Of a stretch of DNA of 64,000 nucleotides, positions 16,735-25,739 are shown piece after piece (position 1 is the first letter of the stretch; every line of letters starts with the position of its first letter). The translations under genes and the position numbers were made by a program. Origin of the DNA: Vibrio tubiashii (lineage in GTDB: Bacteria; Pseudomonadota; Gammaproteobacteria; Enterobacterales; Vibrionaceae); assembly GCA_000775715.1 (NCBI GenBank), contig JRWQ01000010.1, positions 62,001 to 126,000 on the forward strand. The letters are read 5' to 3'. The notes beneath the pieces are model-generated. The model saw only the letters and a program-made list of their open reading frames with translations, was not told the DNA's origin and ran no database searches.

Positions 16735-18786
16735 CTAGTTCTGAATCACCTTTACCGCCGAGACATCTTCGATTGGGTAGAAGTTCTTTTCAAATCGTTC
16801 AATGAGTTCAGAAGCAGGCAATGGTTTATCGAACAGGTAGCCTTGGAACTGAGCACAACCTAGCTCTTTAAGCGTTTTAAGCTCATTGGCATCCTCTACC
16901 CCTTCAGCGATAACTTCTAAGTTAAGCTTACGTGCTGTCATTATAATGGTATCGACGATAGCTTGGTCACTCTGATCCAGATGAAGTTGGGTAACAAATG
17001 AGCGGTCTATCTTGAGTACATCGACCGACAAGTGCTTGAGGTAGCGCAATGACGAATAACCAGTACCAAAATCATCAATTGATGTTTTGAGCTTGTATTC
17101 TTTTAACTCAGCGATTTTTTGAATCGCAGCGTCAACGTTTTCAAGTAACAAGTTTTCGGTAATTTCCAGTTCAATCAGCTCGCCATCAATCTCAGCTTGT
17201 GCTAATGAGTCCACGATATGCTCTACAAACGTCGGTTGTGAAAATTGCAGCGGGCTGATGTTAATCGCCAATCTATGGAATGAGTCTGGTAGAACCCCTT
17301 GTTTCTTCCATGCTGATAACTGATAGCATGCTTGTTCGATGATCCAGTTACCGATCTGTATTATCTGCCCGGTTTCTTCCGCTATCGGCATAAACACACC
17401 TGGAGGAAGAACGCCTTTTTCGGGGTGGTTCCAACGTATTAATGCTTCGACGCCAATGACCTTGTGTTGATCATCGACCTGAGGTTGGTAATAGAGCTCT
17501 AATTGACCCTTACTCAGCGCTTCGTGTAAGCCTTTTTCGACTTCGAGGAAAGACTCCACCTGCGCTTGCATCTCTGGTTCATAGAACATGTATTTGTTTT
17601 TGCCTGATACTTTCGCACGATAGAGTGCTGTATCTGCTTGTCTAAGTATATCTATGTTAGTGCTGCCTACCGATGGAAAAACGGCAATACCGACACTGAC
17701 TGAACAGTAGAGTTGGTGGTCATCAATAGAGTATGGGTTAGAGACGAGAGCCAGCAGTTGTTGAGCAAGTTCTCGCGCTTTCTCTGCGCTGGTATTAGGG
17801 AGAAGAATGGCGAACTCATCACCACCAATTCTAGCCGCAGTAAAGTCTTCCTGAATCCAAGCTTCAATTCGTTTGGCTATCGCTTTCAGTAGGTTGTCGC
17901 CAATGGTATGGCCCAATGAGTCATTGATGGTTTTAAATCGGTCCAAATCAAGGTAGAACAAGGCGCCAGCCTGGTTTGCATTGTTTGACTCTTCGATAGA
18001 GTTCTTGAGCATCTGCATTAACAGGCTTCGGTTTGAGAGGCCAGTTAGAGAGTCGTAGTACGCCAGTTGATTAAGCTGCACCGAAGCTGCCTCTCGTTCA
18101 ATCCAAAGGGTGTGAATCGTTTTGGCTAGCTGTCCAATCTCATCGCCTTGGTTTAAAGCAGAAGGTGGTAAATCGGCTTTAGTATTTTGTAGTGAACGAA
18201 CCCATTCCATCAAAGTGACGAGGGGCTTTGACAGTTTTTGGTAGAAGAACATCAACAATATCGAAGTTAAAATGATGTTCCTAAGCAGGTCAAACAGCAA
18301 TATTTTACTTGTTCTAGAGATGAAATCTTTGGCGATGTTAGCGCCATTAACAGAGAAGCTCAGCGTACCGACAACCACGTGTGAGTTAGGTTGATGCAGC
18401 TCTGTGGTGTAGACTGGCGAAGTTGGGGTCAAATATCCTGATAGAGCTTCGGCAAATCCGCTTTGCAGTTGCACATTGCGCTCTTTTTCCGTCAAGGTAT
18501 CGCCAAAGTCATCGACGATATGTACTTTGTATATCGCAGGATCCATCATTAAACTTGAAGCGACTTGTTCTGCGAGAAGTTGATTGAGGTGGTAGGCGGC
18601 TTGGCTAGCGTTAGAGTAGTTTTGCAAGAGCTTAAATTGGTAGTACTCGCCGATTCGTTTCTGTTCCTGATGAAAATCCACCACAATATGATACAAACTA
18701 AAACACATCCCTAGTATTACTGAAACTAGAAATACGGTTTTGGCTTGTCGGATCGCTAATGAGTTAATTTTATGGCTTTCAGGCAT
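16735..18786 (-). CDS. Membrane GGDEF-EAL protein, c-di-GMP turnover
   Basis: The 683-residue protein has one membrane segment at about 17-37, a periplasmic sensor region to about 160, a second membrane segment at 161-181 and a HAMP-like linker (183-235). The GGDEF domain carries an intact GGDEF at 321-325 and the metal aspartate D280, but the RxxD inhibitory site that normally precedes it is absent. The EAL domain keeps EAL (447-449), DDFGTGYSSL (571-580) and AEGVE (627-631), so phosphodiesterase activity is expected. Which activity dominates cannot be told from sequence. I recall VC0658 at this position in V. cholerae. It is divergent from prfC. Confidence 0.92.
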   Translation of the reverse strand: MPESHKINSLAIRQAKTVFLVSVILGMCFSLYHIVVDFHQEQKRIGEYYQFKLLQNYSNASQAAYHLNQLLAEQVASSLMMDPAIYKVHIVDDFGDTLTEKERNVQLQSGFAEALSGYLTPTSPVYTTELHQPNSHVVVGTLSFSVNGANIAKDFISRTSKILLFDLLRNIILTSILLMFFYQKLSKPLVTLMEWVRSLQNTKADLPPSALNQGDEIGQLAKTIHTLWIEREAASVQLNQLAYYDSLTGLSNRSLLMQMLKNSIEESNNANQAGALFYLDLDRFKTINDSLGHTIGDNLLKAIAKRIEAWIQEDFTAARIGGDEFAILLPNTSAEKARELAQQLLALVSNPYSIDDHQLYCSVSVGIAVFPSVGSTNIDILRQADTALYRAKVSGKNKYMFYEPEMQAQVESFLEVEKGLHEALSKGQLELYYQPQVDDQHKVIGVEALIRWNHPEKGVLPPGVFMPIAEETGQIIQIGNWIIEQACYQLSAWKKQGVLPDSFHRLAINISPLQFSQPTFVEHIVDSLAQAEIDGELIELEITENLLLENVDAAIQKIAELKEYKLKTSIDDFGTGYSSLRYLKHLSVDVLKIDRSFVTQLHLDQSDQAIVDTIIMTARKLNLEVIAEGVEDANELKTLKELGCAQFQGYLFDKPLPASELIERFEKNFYPIEDVSAVKVIQN

Positions 18787-19001
18787 AGTCTAAATCGCTT
18801 CACTCTACTTCTTTAGTTATAGCGCAAAATCTCTAATATTTTAATTTACTGATAAATTGATAGCCAATTTCCCTCTATATTGGCTGATGAAGTTGCCCCT
18901 TAATCGAATATAAGCGAAAATACCGCGCAAAATTGAATCGACTCATTTACGCTAGAGATTCGCTAATCCTCTCTAGCGCATAGACAGAAGAAGAACCTTT
19001 C

Positions 19002-20591
19002 ATGTCAAATACTCCATTTGTTGGCGAAGTGTCTAAACGTAGAACTTTCGCTATCATCTCGCACCCAGATGCGGGTAAAACCACAATTACAGAAAAAGTA
19101 CTATTATTCGGACGCGCAATCCAAACTGCGGGTACTGTTAAAGGTCGTGGCTCTGCTCAGCATGCAAAGTCTGACTGGATGGAGATGGAGAAAGAGCGTG
19201 GTATCTCAGTAACAACTTCTGTTATGCAGTTCCCATACAACGAGTGTTTGGTAAACCTGCTTGATACTCCGGGGCACGAAGACTTCTCGGAGGATACCTA
19301 CCGTACCTTGACTGCCGTTGACTCTTGTTTGATGGTAATTGACGCGGCAAAGGGTGTCGAGGACCGGACTCGCAAATTGATGGAAGTAACACGTTTACGC
19401 GATACTCCGATTGTTACCTTCATGAATAAATTAGACCGCGACATTCGTGATCCGATGGAATTGTTGGATGAGGTTGAAAGCGAGCTTAACATGGCGTGTG
19501 CGCCAATTTCATGGCCAATCGGTTGTGGTAAAGAGTTTAAAGGTGTTTACCACATCCACCGTGATGAGACGATTCTGTACAACACAGGTCAGGGCCACAC
19601 CATACAAGATTCGCGCATCATTAAAGGCTTAGATAACCCAGAACTAGACGAAGCGGTTGGCGAAGAGCTAGCAGAACAATTACGTGAAGAGCTTGAGCTT
19701 GTGATTGGCGCATGTCCGGAATATGACCAAGAGCTTTTCCTTGCTGGTGAACTAACGCCAGTTTACTTTGGTACGGCACTGGGTAACTTTGGTGTTGACC
19801 ATATGCTAGATGGCTTGACTGAGTGGGCGCCAGCCCCAATGCCGCGTCAAGCAAACGAGCGTGAAGTCGAAGCCAACGAAGAGAACTTTTCTGGTTTCGT
19901 GTTTAAGATCCAGGCCAATATGGACCCTAAACACCGTGACCGTATTGCCTTTATGCGTATTGTATCAGGTACCTACAAGCAGGGTATGAAGATGAATCAT
20001 GTACGCATCGGCAAACAGATCAATATCTCTGATGCGGTAACCTTTATGGCGGGTGACCGCGCACGTGCAGAAAACGCCTACGCAGGTGACATCATTGGTC
20101 TGCATAACCACGGCACGATTCAAATCGGTGATACCTTTACTCAAGGTGAATCGCTGAAGTTCTCGGGTATTCCAAACTTTGCCCCAGAACTATTCCGCCG
20201 TATTCGTCTACGTGATCCTCTTAAGCAGAAGCAACTGCTGAAAGGTCTGGTACAGCTTTCTGAAGAAGGGGCGGTTCAGGTGTTCCGTCCTCTGCAGAAC
20301 AATGATCTAATCGTAGGTGCGGTCGGTGTGCTGCAGTTTGATGTGGTTGTGGCGCGCCTAAAAGCGGAATACAACGTAGAAGCAATCTACGAGAGCGTCA
20401 ACGTAGCAACAGCACGCTGGGTTGAATGTGAAGATGGTAAGAAACTGGATGAGTTCCAGCGTAAGAATCAGGCTAACCTAGCACTCGATGGTGGTGATAA
20501 CCTAACCTACATTGCGCCAACTATGGTTAATCTGAATTTAGCGAAAGAGCGTTTTCCAGAAGTGGAGTTCCGCGCGACCCGCGAACACTAA
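19002..20591 (+). CDS. prfC: Peptide chain release factor 3
   Basis: RF3 is a translational GTPase that removes RF1/RF2 from the ribosome after peptide release. At 529 residues it has the same length as the E. coli protein. The G-domain motifs are all present: AHPDAGKTT-like P loop (SHPDAGKTT), [16 protein letters not shown], and NKLDRD. The start at 19002 is ATG after GAAGAAGAACC, a weak Shine-Dalgarno. A 215-bp gap separates it from the divergent GGDEF-EAL gene. Confidence 0.97.
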   Translation: MSNTPFVGEVSKRRTFAIISHPDAGKTTITEKVLLFGRAIQTAGTVKGRGSAQHAKSDWMEMEKERGISVTTSVMQFPYNECLVNLLDTPGHEDFSEDTYRTLTAVDSCLMVIDAAKGVEDRTRKLMEVTRLRDTPIVTFMNKLDRDIRDPMELLDEVESELNMACAPISWPIGCGKEFKGVYHIHRDETILYNTGQGHTIQDSRIIKGLDNPELDEAVGEELAEQLREELELVIGACPEYDQELFLAGELTPVYFGTALGNFGVDHMLDGLTEWAPAPMPRQANEREVEANEENFSGFVFKIQANMDPKHRDRIAFMRIVSGTYKQGMKMNHVRIGKQINISDAVTFMAGDRARAENAYAGDIIGLHNHGTIQIGDTFTQGESLKFSGIPNFAPELFRRIRLRDPLKQKQLLKGLVQLSEEGAVQVFRPLQNNDLIVGAVGVLQFDVVVARLKAEYNVEAIYESVNVATARWVECEDGKKLDEFQRKNQANLALDGGDNLTYIAPTMVNLNLAKERFPEVEFRATREH

Positions 20592-20616
20592 TCTTCTTCG
20601 CCTTTGACACGATAAC

Positions 20617-20687
20617 GGCGTTGACTGTGTAAACTCACCTTAGTCACGTAGCGGACTACGCTCCCAAGGTTGAGTTTACTTGTCGCC
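20617..20687. repeat. Large imperfect palindrome between prfC and the LysR gene
   Basis: GTAAACTCACCTT (20629-20641) pairs with AAGGTTGAGTTTAC (20666-20679) with one bulged T. An inner CGTAG/CTACG stem (20647-20651 with 20656-20660) and outer GGCG/CGCC arms (20617-20620 with 20684-20687) extend it. There is no T tail, so it is not a standard terminator. It may be a copy of a dispersed palindromic repeat or a processing hairpin. Confidence 0.6.
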
Positions 20688-20724
20688 TTGTTCTAGTGCC
20701 AAACGCTTTGAAGATGTGAGAGTG

Positions 20725-20755
20725 AAGCCGAACGTATTTTACGTTCGGCTTTTTT
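20725..20755 (+). terminator. Intrinsic terminator downstream of prfC
   Basis: AAGCCGAACGT (20725-20735) and ACGTTCGGCTT (20741-20751) form a perfect 11-bp stem with a five-base loop and a T run. Confidence 0.9.
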
Positions 20756-20791
20756 GTTAGACTCACAATAGTCGCGATCAATGAGGTGATT

Positions 20792-21622
20792 ATGTTTGAC
20801 CTTAACCTTGTTAAACCTTTTTTGTCTGTCTACCAATTTAACTCGATCACAAAAGCGTCAGAGTCTTTAGGGCAAACTCAGCCCGCCGTGAGTGCTGCTA
20901 TAAAACGTTTTGAAAAAGCGGTGGGATATCCGTTGTTTGTCAGGACGGGACGTTCAATAGAACCCACCTCAATGGCCCACAAGTTAGCGCGTCAGTTAAG
21001 TGAGGCGCTGGAGCTAATGGAGGGAGCGGTTGTTGGCAAGAGAGATTTCGTCGTTTATGTGCCAGCTAATTTGTTACACAAGTTGCCCATGATGGACGGT
21101 GTATTGTTGGTTGAATCACCAGTTTCAGTTGATGAAATCATTGAAGATATTCATATGAACCGCGTTGATCTTGTGATTGACTCCGGGATTCCAAGGCAGA
21201 CTGCATTTTGCTTTGAGCAAGTAGTAGTCGATAGGGTGGTATTTGTTACTGACCCAGAGGTGAGTAATTATGCTGATGTAATTACGATGGATGAATACAT
21301 AGCAGCTAAACACGTCACATTGAAATTACTTCGCCAAGAAGTACCTATGGTCGATTTATTGTCAGGTAAAAGTTTAGCTCGTGATGTGGCCATTGAAGTT
21401 AGGAGTATTACTAACCTAATTCTTGCTTTGAAGGGCACGAGCTATATAGCTGCTTGGCCTACGACTATGCTTCATCTTGCCAAAATGATGAACCTTAAGA
21501 TACATCAGCCACCTTTCGATCTTAATCCCGTCGAATTTGAAATGGTCTTCCATAAGAAGTATCTAACGAATATTCATCACCAAGAACTTCGGGAAAAAGT
21601 TCGTGGTTATCTAAACAGTTAA
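20792..21622 (+). CDS. LysR-family transcriptional regulator
   Basis: The 276-residue protein has the N-terminal winged helix-turn-helix of LysR regulators (residues about 3-62, with FNSITKASESLGQTQPAVS) and a shortened effector-binding domain. I chose the ATG at 20792 because GAGG ends 5 bases before it; the frame also opens at the GTG at 20786. Its target and ligand are unknown. It is convergent with a gene for an exported barrel-like protein, and their stop codons overlap by 4 bp. The LysR gene and the two exported-protein genes beyond it form a block that I do not recognise from the conserved Vibrio order here. Confidence 0.9.
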   Translation: MFDLNLVKPFLSVYQFNSITKASESLGQTQPAVSAAIKRFEKAVGYPLFVRTGRSIEPTSMAHKLARQLSEALELMEGAVVGKRDFVVYVPANLLHKLPMMDGVLLVESPVSVDEIIEDIHMNRVDLVIDSGIPRQTAFCFEQVVVDRVVFVTDPEVSNYADVITMDEYIAAKHVTLKLLRQEVPMVDLLSGKSLARDVAIEVRSITNLILALKGTSYIAAWPTTMLHLAKMMNLKIHQPPFDLNPVEFEMVFHKKYLTNIHHQELREKVRGYLNS

Positions 21623-22305
21623 AAATCAAAAGCTAGTCCAAATTCTATATAGTTTCTGTCTCTATTTTCGGAAAAATGTGTATAAGTAATTGATGGTTTT
21701 AAATATCCAATATTGATAAAAGTGACGAACTCATAGTATTGGTGATTGGTTTTGTCTCTAGCTCGTTCGATTTCAGAGCTATCTATAAAGTACAAGTTTT
21801 CTTTAATACCTAACTCTTGATTGTATTTCACTAGTAGATCTGTGTATTTAATTGGGCTCCACATTAAACCTGCACTGTATTCAATAGAATCTGAAGGGGC
21901 GCAGGTTAGATGCTGAAAGTCAAAGCACTGCTTTAGTTCAAATTTGTAGTTGTAATTAATATCGCCAATTAGTGTCCAATTTTCATGCAGTAACTTAGCT
22001 GCAAAAATACCTGTCGTGATTTTTTCTTCACTAGCTTTCAGGGTATTTTCCGTATAGTAGGTTTGTCCCTGCCAAAATGAATAGCCAGCTCCTACTTCCC
22101 AGTCTACGTTGGTATCAATATCGCCAAAAATGCGGAAATTGTCTGTGATTTTGTAGTTAGCGTCTAAAGTCGCGACAGTGTCTTCTTCTACTTTTGAAAA
22201 ACTGATGCCGAAGATATCGGTGAAGCGCTCGATAGATTCTGCAAGAGTGTCATTAGCTAAAGATGGAAAAGAGATAAGGGGGAGAACAATCAGAAGGCGT
22301 TTCAT
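21619..22305 (-). CDS. Exported beta-barrel-like protein of unknown function
   Basis: I do not recognise a family. The 228-residue protein has a signal peptide (residues 1-17, cleavage after SLA). Alternating short strands rich in Tyr, Phe and Asn follow, and it ends in FGLAFDF, the aromatic C-terminal signature of outer-membrane proteins. Two cysteines in the KQCFDFQHLTCAPS segment could form a disulfide. An 8- to 10-strand outer-membrane barrel is the best guess. It lies 111 bp downstream of the repeat-protein gene on the same strand, so the two may be co-transcribed. The segment is AT-rich compared with the neighbouring housekeeping genes. Confidence 0.7.
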   Translation of the reverse strand: MKRLLIVLPLISFPSLANDTLAESIERFTDIFGISFSKVEEDTVATLDANYKITDNFRIFGDIDTNVDWEVGAGYSFWQGQTYYTENTLKASEEKITTGIFAAKLLHENWTLIGDINYNYKFELKQCFDFQHLTCAPSDSIEYSAGLMWSPIKYTDLLVKYNQELGIKENLYFIDSSEIERARDKTNHQYYEFVTFINIGYLKPSITYTHFSENRDRNYIEFGLAFDF

Positions 22306-22416
22306 TACTTAAGTTCCTGAAGCGCTTTCCTTAGCGGGGTTAAGAGTTGGAGAAAGCGCCCAATAACAGTAAAGTGCTATTATTGGGTGCAAGGGCTAAC
22401 TTACTTGAGTCTAGAT

Positions 22417-24141
22417 CTAGCTACCGATACGCTGCTGAATAACGGATTTAGCTCGTTGCAGTTTCGATGAATCGATATTTTGTAGTTTGCTACGATTGAT
22501 TTTTGACCCATCGAAAACACGGTCATGTTTCTTGGTTTGAACACGTATACCATTCTCTACTTTCGAAACGGTTGCCACCCATTGGCCGTTGCCTTTGACT
22601 AAGGCAAATTGGTCCGAATTAATATCACCTTCTACTTTAAGAAGCGTTTTTTGGAAATCACCATTACCAATAAATACAAGTTCGCCATCTTTAGGTTGAA
22701 CTGTACCTACCCATTCACTGGTGTTTGCATCAATGATGTGGATTTCACCGTTGATGATTTTAACAGTAAAGTCGCGCTCTTCCATTTCTGGACGGTCACC
22801 GCCAAACTCAAGCGCCCATCGTGGAGTATCATCTGGGTCTATGTCTGGGTGAGCAGGGGAAGTTGGTAAGTTAGGGCGAGGGCTGTTAACAACTATCGTT
22901 CCATTTTTACCCGTAAGTTCAAAACCGTTGTCGACACGCTCAATCGTGGCAACCCACTCACCGTTACCTTTAACGATCGCAGCAGAGCCGTTAGCTTCTA
23001 AATCACCTTCTACTTTCAGAAGTGTTTTTTGGAAATCACCATTGCCAATAAATACAAGTTCGCCATCTTTAGGTTGAACTGTACCTACCCATTCACTGGT
23101 GTTTGCATCAATGATGTGGATTTCACCGTTGATGATTTTAACGGTAAAGTCGCGCTCTTCCATTTCTGGACGGTCATCACCAAACTCAGGCGCCCATCGT
23201 GGAGTATCATCTGGGTCTATGTCTGGGTGAGCAGGGGAAGCTGGTAAGCTAGGGCGAGGGCTGTTAACAACTATCGTTCCATTTTTACCCGTAAGTTCAA
23301 AACCGTTGTCGACACGCTCAATCGTGGCAACCCACTCACCGTTACTTTTAACGATCGCAGCAGAGCCGTTAGCTTCTAAATCACCTTCTACTTTCAGAAG
23401 TGTTTTTTGGAAATCACCATTGCCAATAAATACAAGTTCGCCATCTTTAGGTTGAACTGTACCTACCCATTCACTGGTGTTTGCATCAATGATGTGGATT
23501 TCACCGTTGTTAATTTTAACAGTAAAGTCGCGTTCTTCCATTTCTGGACGGTCACTGCCAAACTCAGGAGCTTCTACTTCAGGGTGCTCTACTTGGTCTA
23601 CCCAATAGAAAGTGTCACCATTAATACCTACTGTAAGTTTTTTGTCATCGACAGTGATCGTTGCTGTGCCGTTGCCGTTATCGACAACATTCTCCGCGCT
23701 AACATAAATGCTTTCTCCAGCAACAGTCATAACATAGCCGCTGCCATTGCTGTCAGTTTCCCATGCGCCTAAATGATCCATTGCAAGTAAATCTGATGAC
23801 AGTACTGGTGGGATGTTGCTGTCATCATTGTTGCTCGAGGACGATGATGAACTCAACAATCCAGCAATTAACGTAGCAGAAACGCCGCCAATTGCTGCCC
23901 AAGTGCCGTTTGATTGTTTCTCGTAAACAACGTCTTCAACAACCGTAGTTGTACCTACCGCAGCATGAGCATATTGAGCGTTAAGTTGAGCTTGAACTGA
24001 AGCATTAATGTCATTCAATTGCTCGTTAATGATTTGGTTTGTGTAAGAGTTTGCAAGCTCTACATCAACTTTCGCTGATGAGGCCAAGACTTGTGTTGAA
24101 ATGAGTGAAGAGATTGTAACCGCTAGAATAGAAGCTTTCAT
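22417..24141 (-). CDS. Exported protein with 2.5 nearly identical 126-residue repeats, function unknown
   Basis: The 574-residue protein has a signal peptide (1-20), a region of about 60 residues rich in Asn and Gln, and a hydrophobic stretch (about residues 82-97) running into seven serines and an Asn/Asp tract. A unique domain (about 110-190) precedes the repeats. Each repeat opens with PEMEERDFTVKI and contains NGEIHIIDANTSEWVG and GNGDFQKTLLKVEGD; they span about residues 192-506. A short basic C-terminal tail ends in VIQQRIGS. It looks like a cell-surface or secreted protein, but I see no catalytic motif or known sorting signal and assign no function. The codon before the ATG is an in-frame stop, so the start is firm. 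Confidence 0.75.
   Translation of the reverse strand: MKASILAVTISSLISTQVLASSAKVDVELANSYTNQIINEQLNDINASVQAQLNAQYAHAAVGTTTVVEDVVYEKQSNGTWAAIGGVSATLIAGLLSSSSSSSNNDDSNIPPVLSSDLLAMDHLGAWETDSNGSGYVMTVAGESIYVSAENVVDNGNGTATITVDDKKLTVGINGDTFYWVDQVEHPEVEAPEFGSDRPEMEERDFTVKINNGEIHIIDANTSEWVGTVQPKDGELVFIGNGDFQKTLLKVEGDLEANGSAAIVKSNGEWVATIERVDNGFELTGKNGTIVVNSPRPSLPASPAHPDIDPDDTPRWAPEFGDDRPEMEERDFTVKIINGEIHIIDANTSEWVGTVQPKDGELVFIGNGDFQKTLLKVEGDLEANGSAAIVKGNGEWVATIERVDNGFELTGKNGTIVVNSPRPNLPTSPAHPDIDPDDTPRWALEFGGDRPEMEERDFTVKIINGEIHIIDANTSEWVGTVQPKDGELVFIGNGDFQKTLLKVEGDINSDQFALVKGNGQWVATVSKVENGIRVQTKKHDRVFDGSKINRSKLQNIDSSKLQRAKSVIQQRIGS
22624..23568. repeat. 2.5 copies of a 378-bp tandem coding repeat
   Basis: Bases 22813-23190 and 23191-23568 are in-frame 378-bp copies that differ at fewer than about ten positions by eye. 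Bases 22624-22812 repeat the corresponding half of the unit. The low divergence points to recent duplication or ongoing homogenisation by recombination, and copy number may vary between strains. Confidence 0.9.
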
Positions 24142-24171
24142 TTATGAGTTCTCGTTAGATAAATGGGGCAT
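24142..24171 (-). CDS. Possible 9-codon upstream ORF abutting the repeat-protein gene
   Basis: On the minus strand an ATG opens a 9-codon ORF (MPHLSNENS) whose TAA directly precedes the ATG of the repeat-protein gene in the same frame. A perfect AGGAGG at 24186-24191 lies 14 bases before this ATG, farther than ideal. Coupled re-initiation is possible but unproven. Confidence 0.25.
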   Translation of the reverse strand: MPHLSNENS

Positions 24172-24325
24172 CTTGCGAAGTGGTGCCTCCTGGCTAATGA
24201 GAACATTATGTTTATTGCCCAGTTTATGAACAATATAGCTAGCTAGTGTTTAAGTATAAATATGATTTATGGTTGCTATTGGTGTATGACTACGCAGGTT
24301 TCGATAAGTTATAGAAAAACATAAA

Positions 24326-24353
24326 TAAAAGCCGAAGTTGTGGTCTCTTCGGC
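24326..24353 (-). terminator. Intrinsic terminator of srmB
   Basis: On the minus strand GCCGAAG and CTTCGGC (24331-24337 with 24347-24353) form a 7-bp stem followed by a T-rich tail, about 55 bases past the srmB stop. Confidence 0.75.
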
Positions 24354-24408
24354 CTAATTATCTTTACTATTTAAAAATACAATTTATGTTAATGGGTAAT
24401 GAGATTGT

Positions 24409-25650
24409 TTACTTCTTCATTTTCGCCGGAGTTCTCTTTTTGCCCTTAGCGGCCGTTTTTTTCTTGTCGTCTTTCTTTTTATTCTTTTTCTTAAACACGG
24501 GTTTCTTGTGCTTAGGGCGAAGTTCTTTGATAAAGCGCTCTTTGATCTCTTCTTTTACGTAGCGCGCTACACGGTCCATCATTGGTTGGTCGTGCGCTTC
24601 TACTAGTGAGATAGCGTTACCTTTCTTACCAGCGCGAGCGGTGCGACCAATACGGTGTAGGTAGACATCAGCGCTGCGTGGCATATCGTAATTAATGACG
24701 TGGCTAACGTCTGGAAGGTCGATACCACGAGCAGCAACGTCGGTAGCAAGAAGAACGTTGACGCTGCCATCGCGGAAACGAGCGATGGCGTTGTTACGGC
24801 GATCTTGAGGCATCTCGCCTTGAATCCATGCACAAGGGATTTGCGCTTTTTCTAGTTCGACTCGCAGTTCTGCTAGACGCTCACGAGTTTTAAGGAAAAC
24901 AATTGAACGTTCCGCTTGATCAGTGATGATCGTCTTCAATAACTCTAGCTTGTGCTCCATGTCATCAGCGCGGTGATACCATTGGGCAATCTTCTTACGT
25001 TCACGGCGTGATGGCTCAGCATCGATCTCTGCGGGCTCTTTAAGGAGATCGGCGGTGAAACCTTCAACCCCTTTACCCTCTAGTGTTGCCGAGAAAAGCA
25101 AAGTCTGCTTGCGCCAGCGACACTCTGAAGAGAGACGATCAACGGTTGGGCCAAAGCCCATATCAAGCATGCGGTCCGCCTCATCAAGGATCAGCCATTC
25201 GATCGCACGACAATCAAAGCGCTCAGCTTCGATGTATTCCATTAATCGACCTGGAGTCGCCACCACGATATCTTGGGTTGTCGCTAGAATGTTTGCATGT
25301 TCTTGATACTGCACGCCACCAGTAATGGTGAAGATGTTCAACTGAGTATGCTTAGCTAGCTCACGTGCTTGGTCGGCAACCTGCATTGCGAGTTCGCGAG
25401 TTGGCGTTAGGATCAGCACACGTGCTGGCCCCGGCTTGCGGCGTGGAAAATCTTGTAGAAATTGCAGTGCTGGCAGGACGAATGCGGCTGTTTTACCTGT
25501 CCCAGTAGGAGCAGATGCCAAGATGTCACGTCCATCTAAAGCTTGTGGGATGGCTTCAGCTTGAATTTGTGTCGGGCGGTCGTAACCCATTTCTTCGATT
25601 GCGAGGAGTAGGTTCGGGTCTAACTCTAATTCAGCAAAGTTTCTGATCAC
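24409..25650 (-). CDS. srmB: ATP-dependent RNA helicase SrmB (DEAD box)
   Basis: SrmB is a DEAD-box helicase that acts early in 50S ribosome assembly. Motif I (APTGTGKT), motif II DEAD in LILDEADRML, motif III SAT and motif VI HRIGRTARAG are intact. The sequence follows E. coli SrmB closely, including RERKKIHQWY-like RERKKIAQWY. A lysine-rich tail of about 35 residues takes the place of the E. coli tail and probably binds RNA. I chose the GTG at 25650 (413 residues): TCTCC on the plus strand (GGAGA on the coding strand) lies 6 bases before it, and E. coli SrmB starts at the matching point. The frame could extend to 25683. Confidence 0.93.
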   Translation of the reverse strand: MIRNFAELELDPNLLLAIEEMGYDRPTQIQAEAIPQALDGRDILASAPTGTGKTAAFVLPALQFLQDFPRRKPGPARVLILTPTRELAMQVADQARELAKHTQLNIFTITGGVQYQEHANILATTQDIVVATPGRLMEYIEAERFDCRAIEWLILDEADRMLDMGFGPTVDRLSSECRWRKQTLLFSATLEGKGVEGFTADLLKEPAEIDAEPSRRERKKIAQWYHRADDMEHKLELLKTIITDQAERSIVFLKTRERLAELRVELEKAQIPCAWIQGEMPQDRRNNAIARFRDGSVNVLLATDVAARGIDLPDVSHVINYDMPRSADVYLHRIGRTARAGKKGNAISLVEAHDQPMMDRVARYVKEEIKERFIKELRPKHKKPVFKKKNKKKDDKKKTAAKGKKRTPAKMKK

Positions 25651-25739
25651 TTGATGTCTCCACAAGCCAGTTGGTGTGAACAATAAATTTAAGGGGACGT
25701 ATTATAGAGTGATCGGTGACAAGGATCACACGTTATTTT

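Noticed and set aside
22609-23772. Plus-strand ORFs of 72-121 codons opposite the repeat-protein gene
   Set aside because: They repeat only because the minus-strand gene repeats, and they have no ribosome binding sites or recognisable products.
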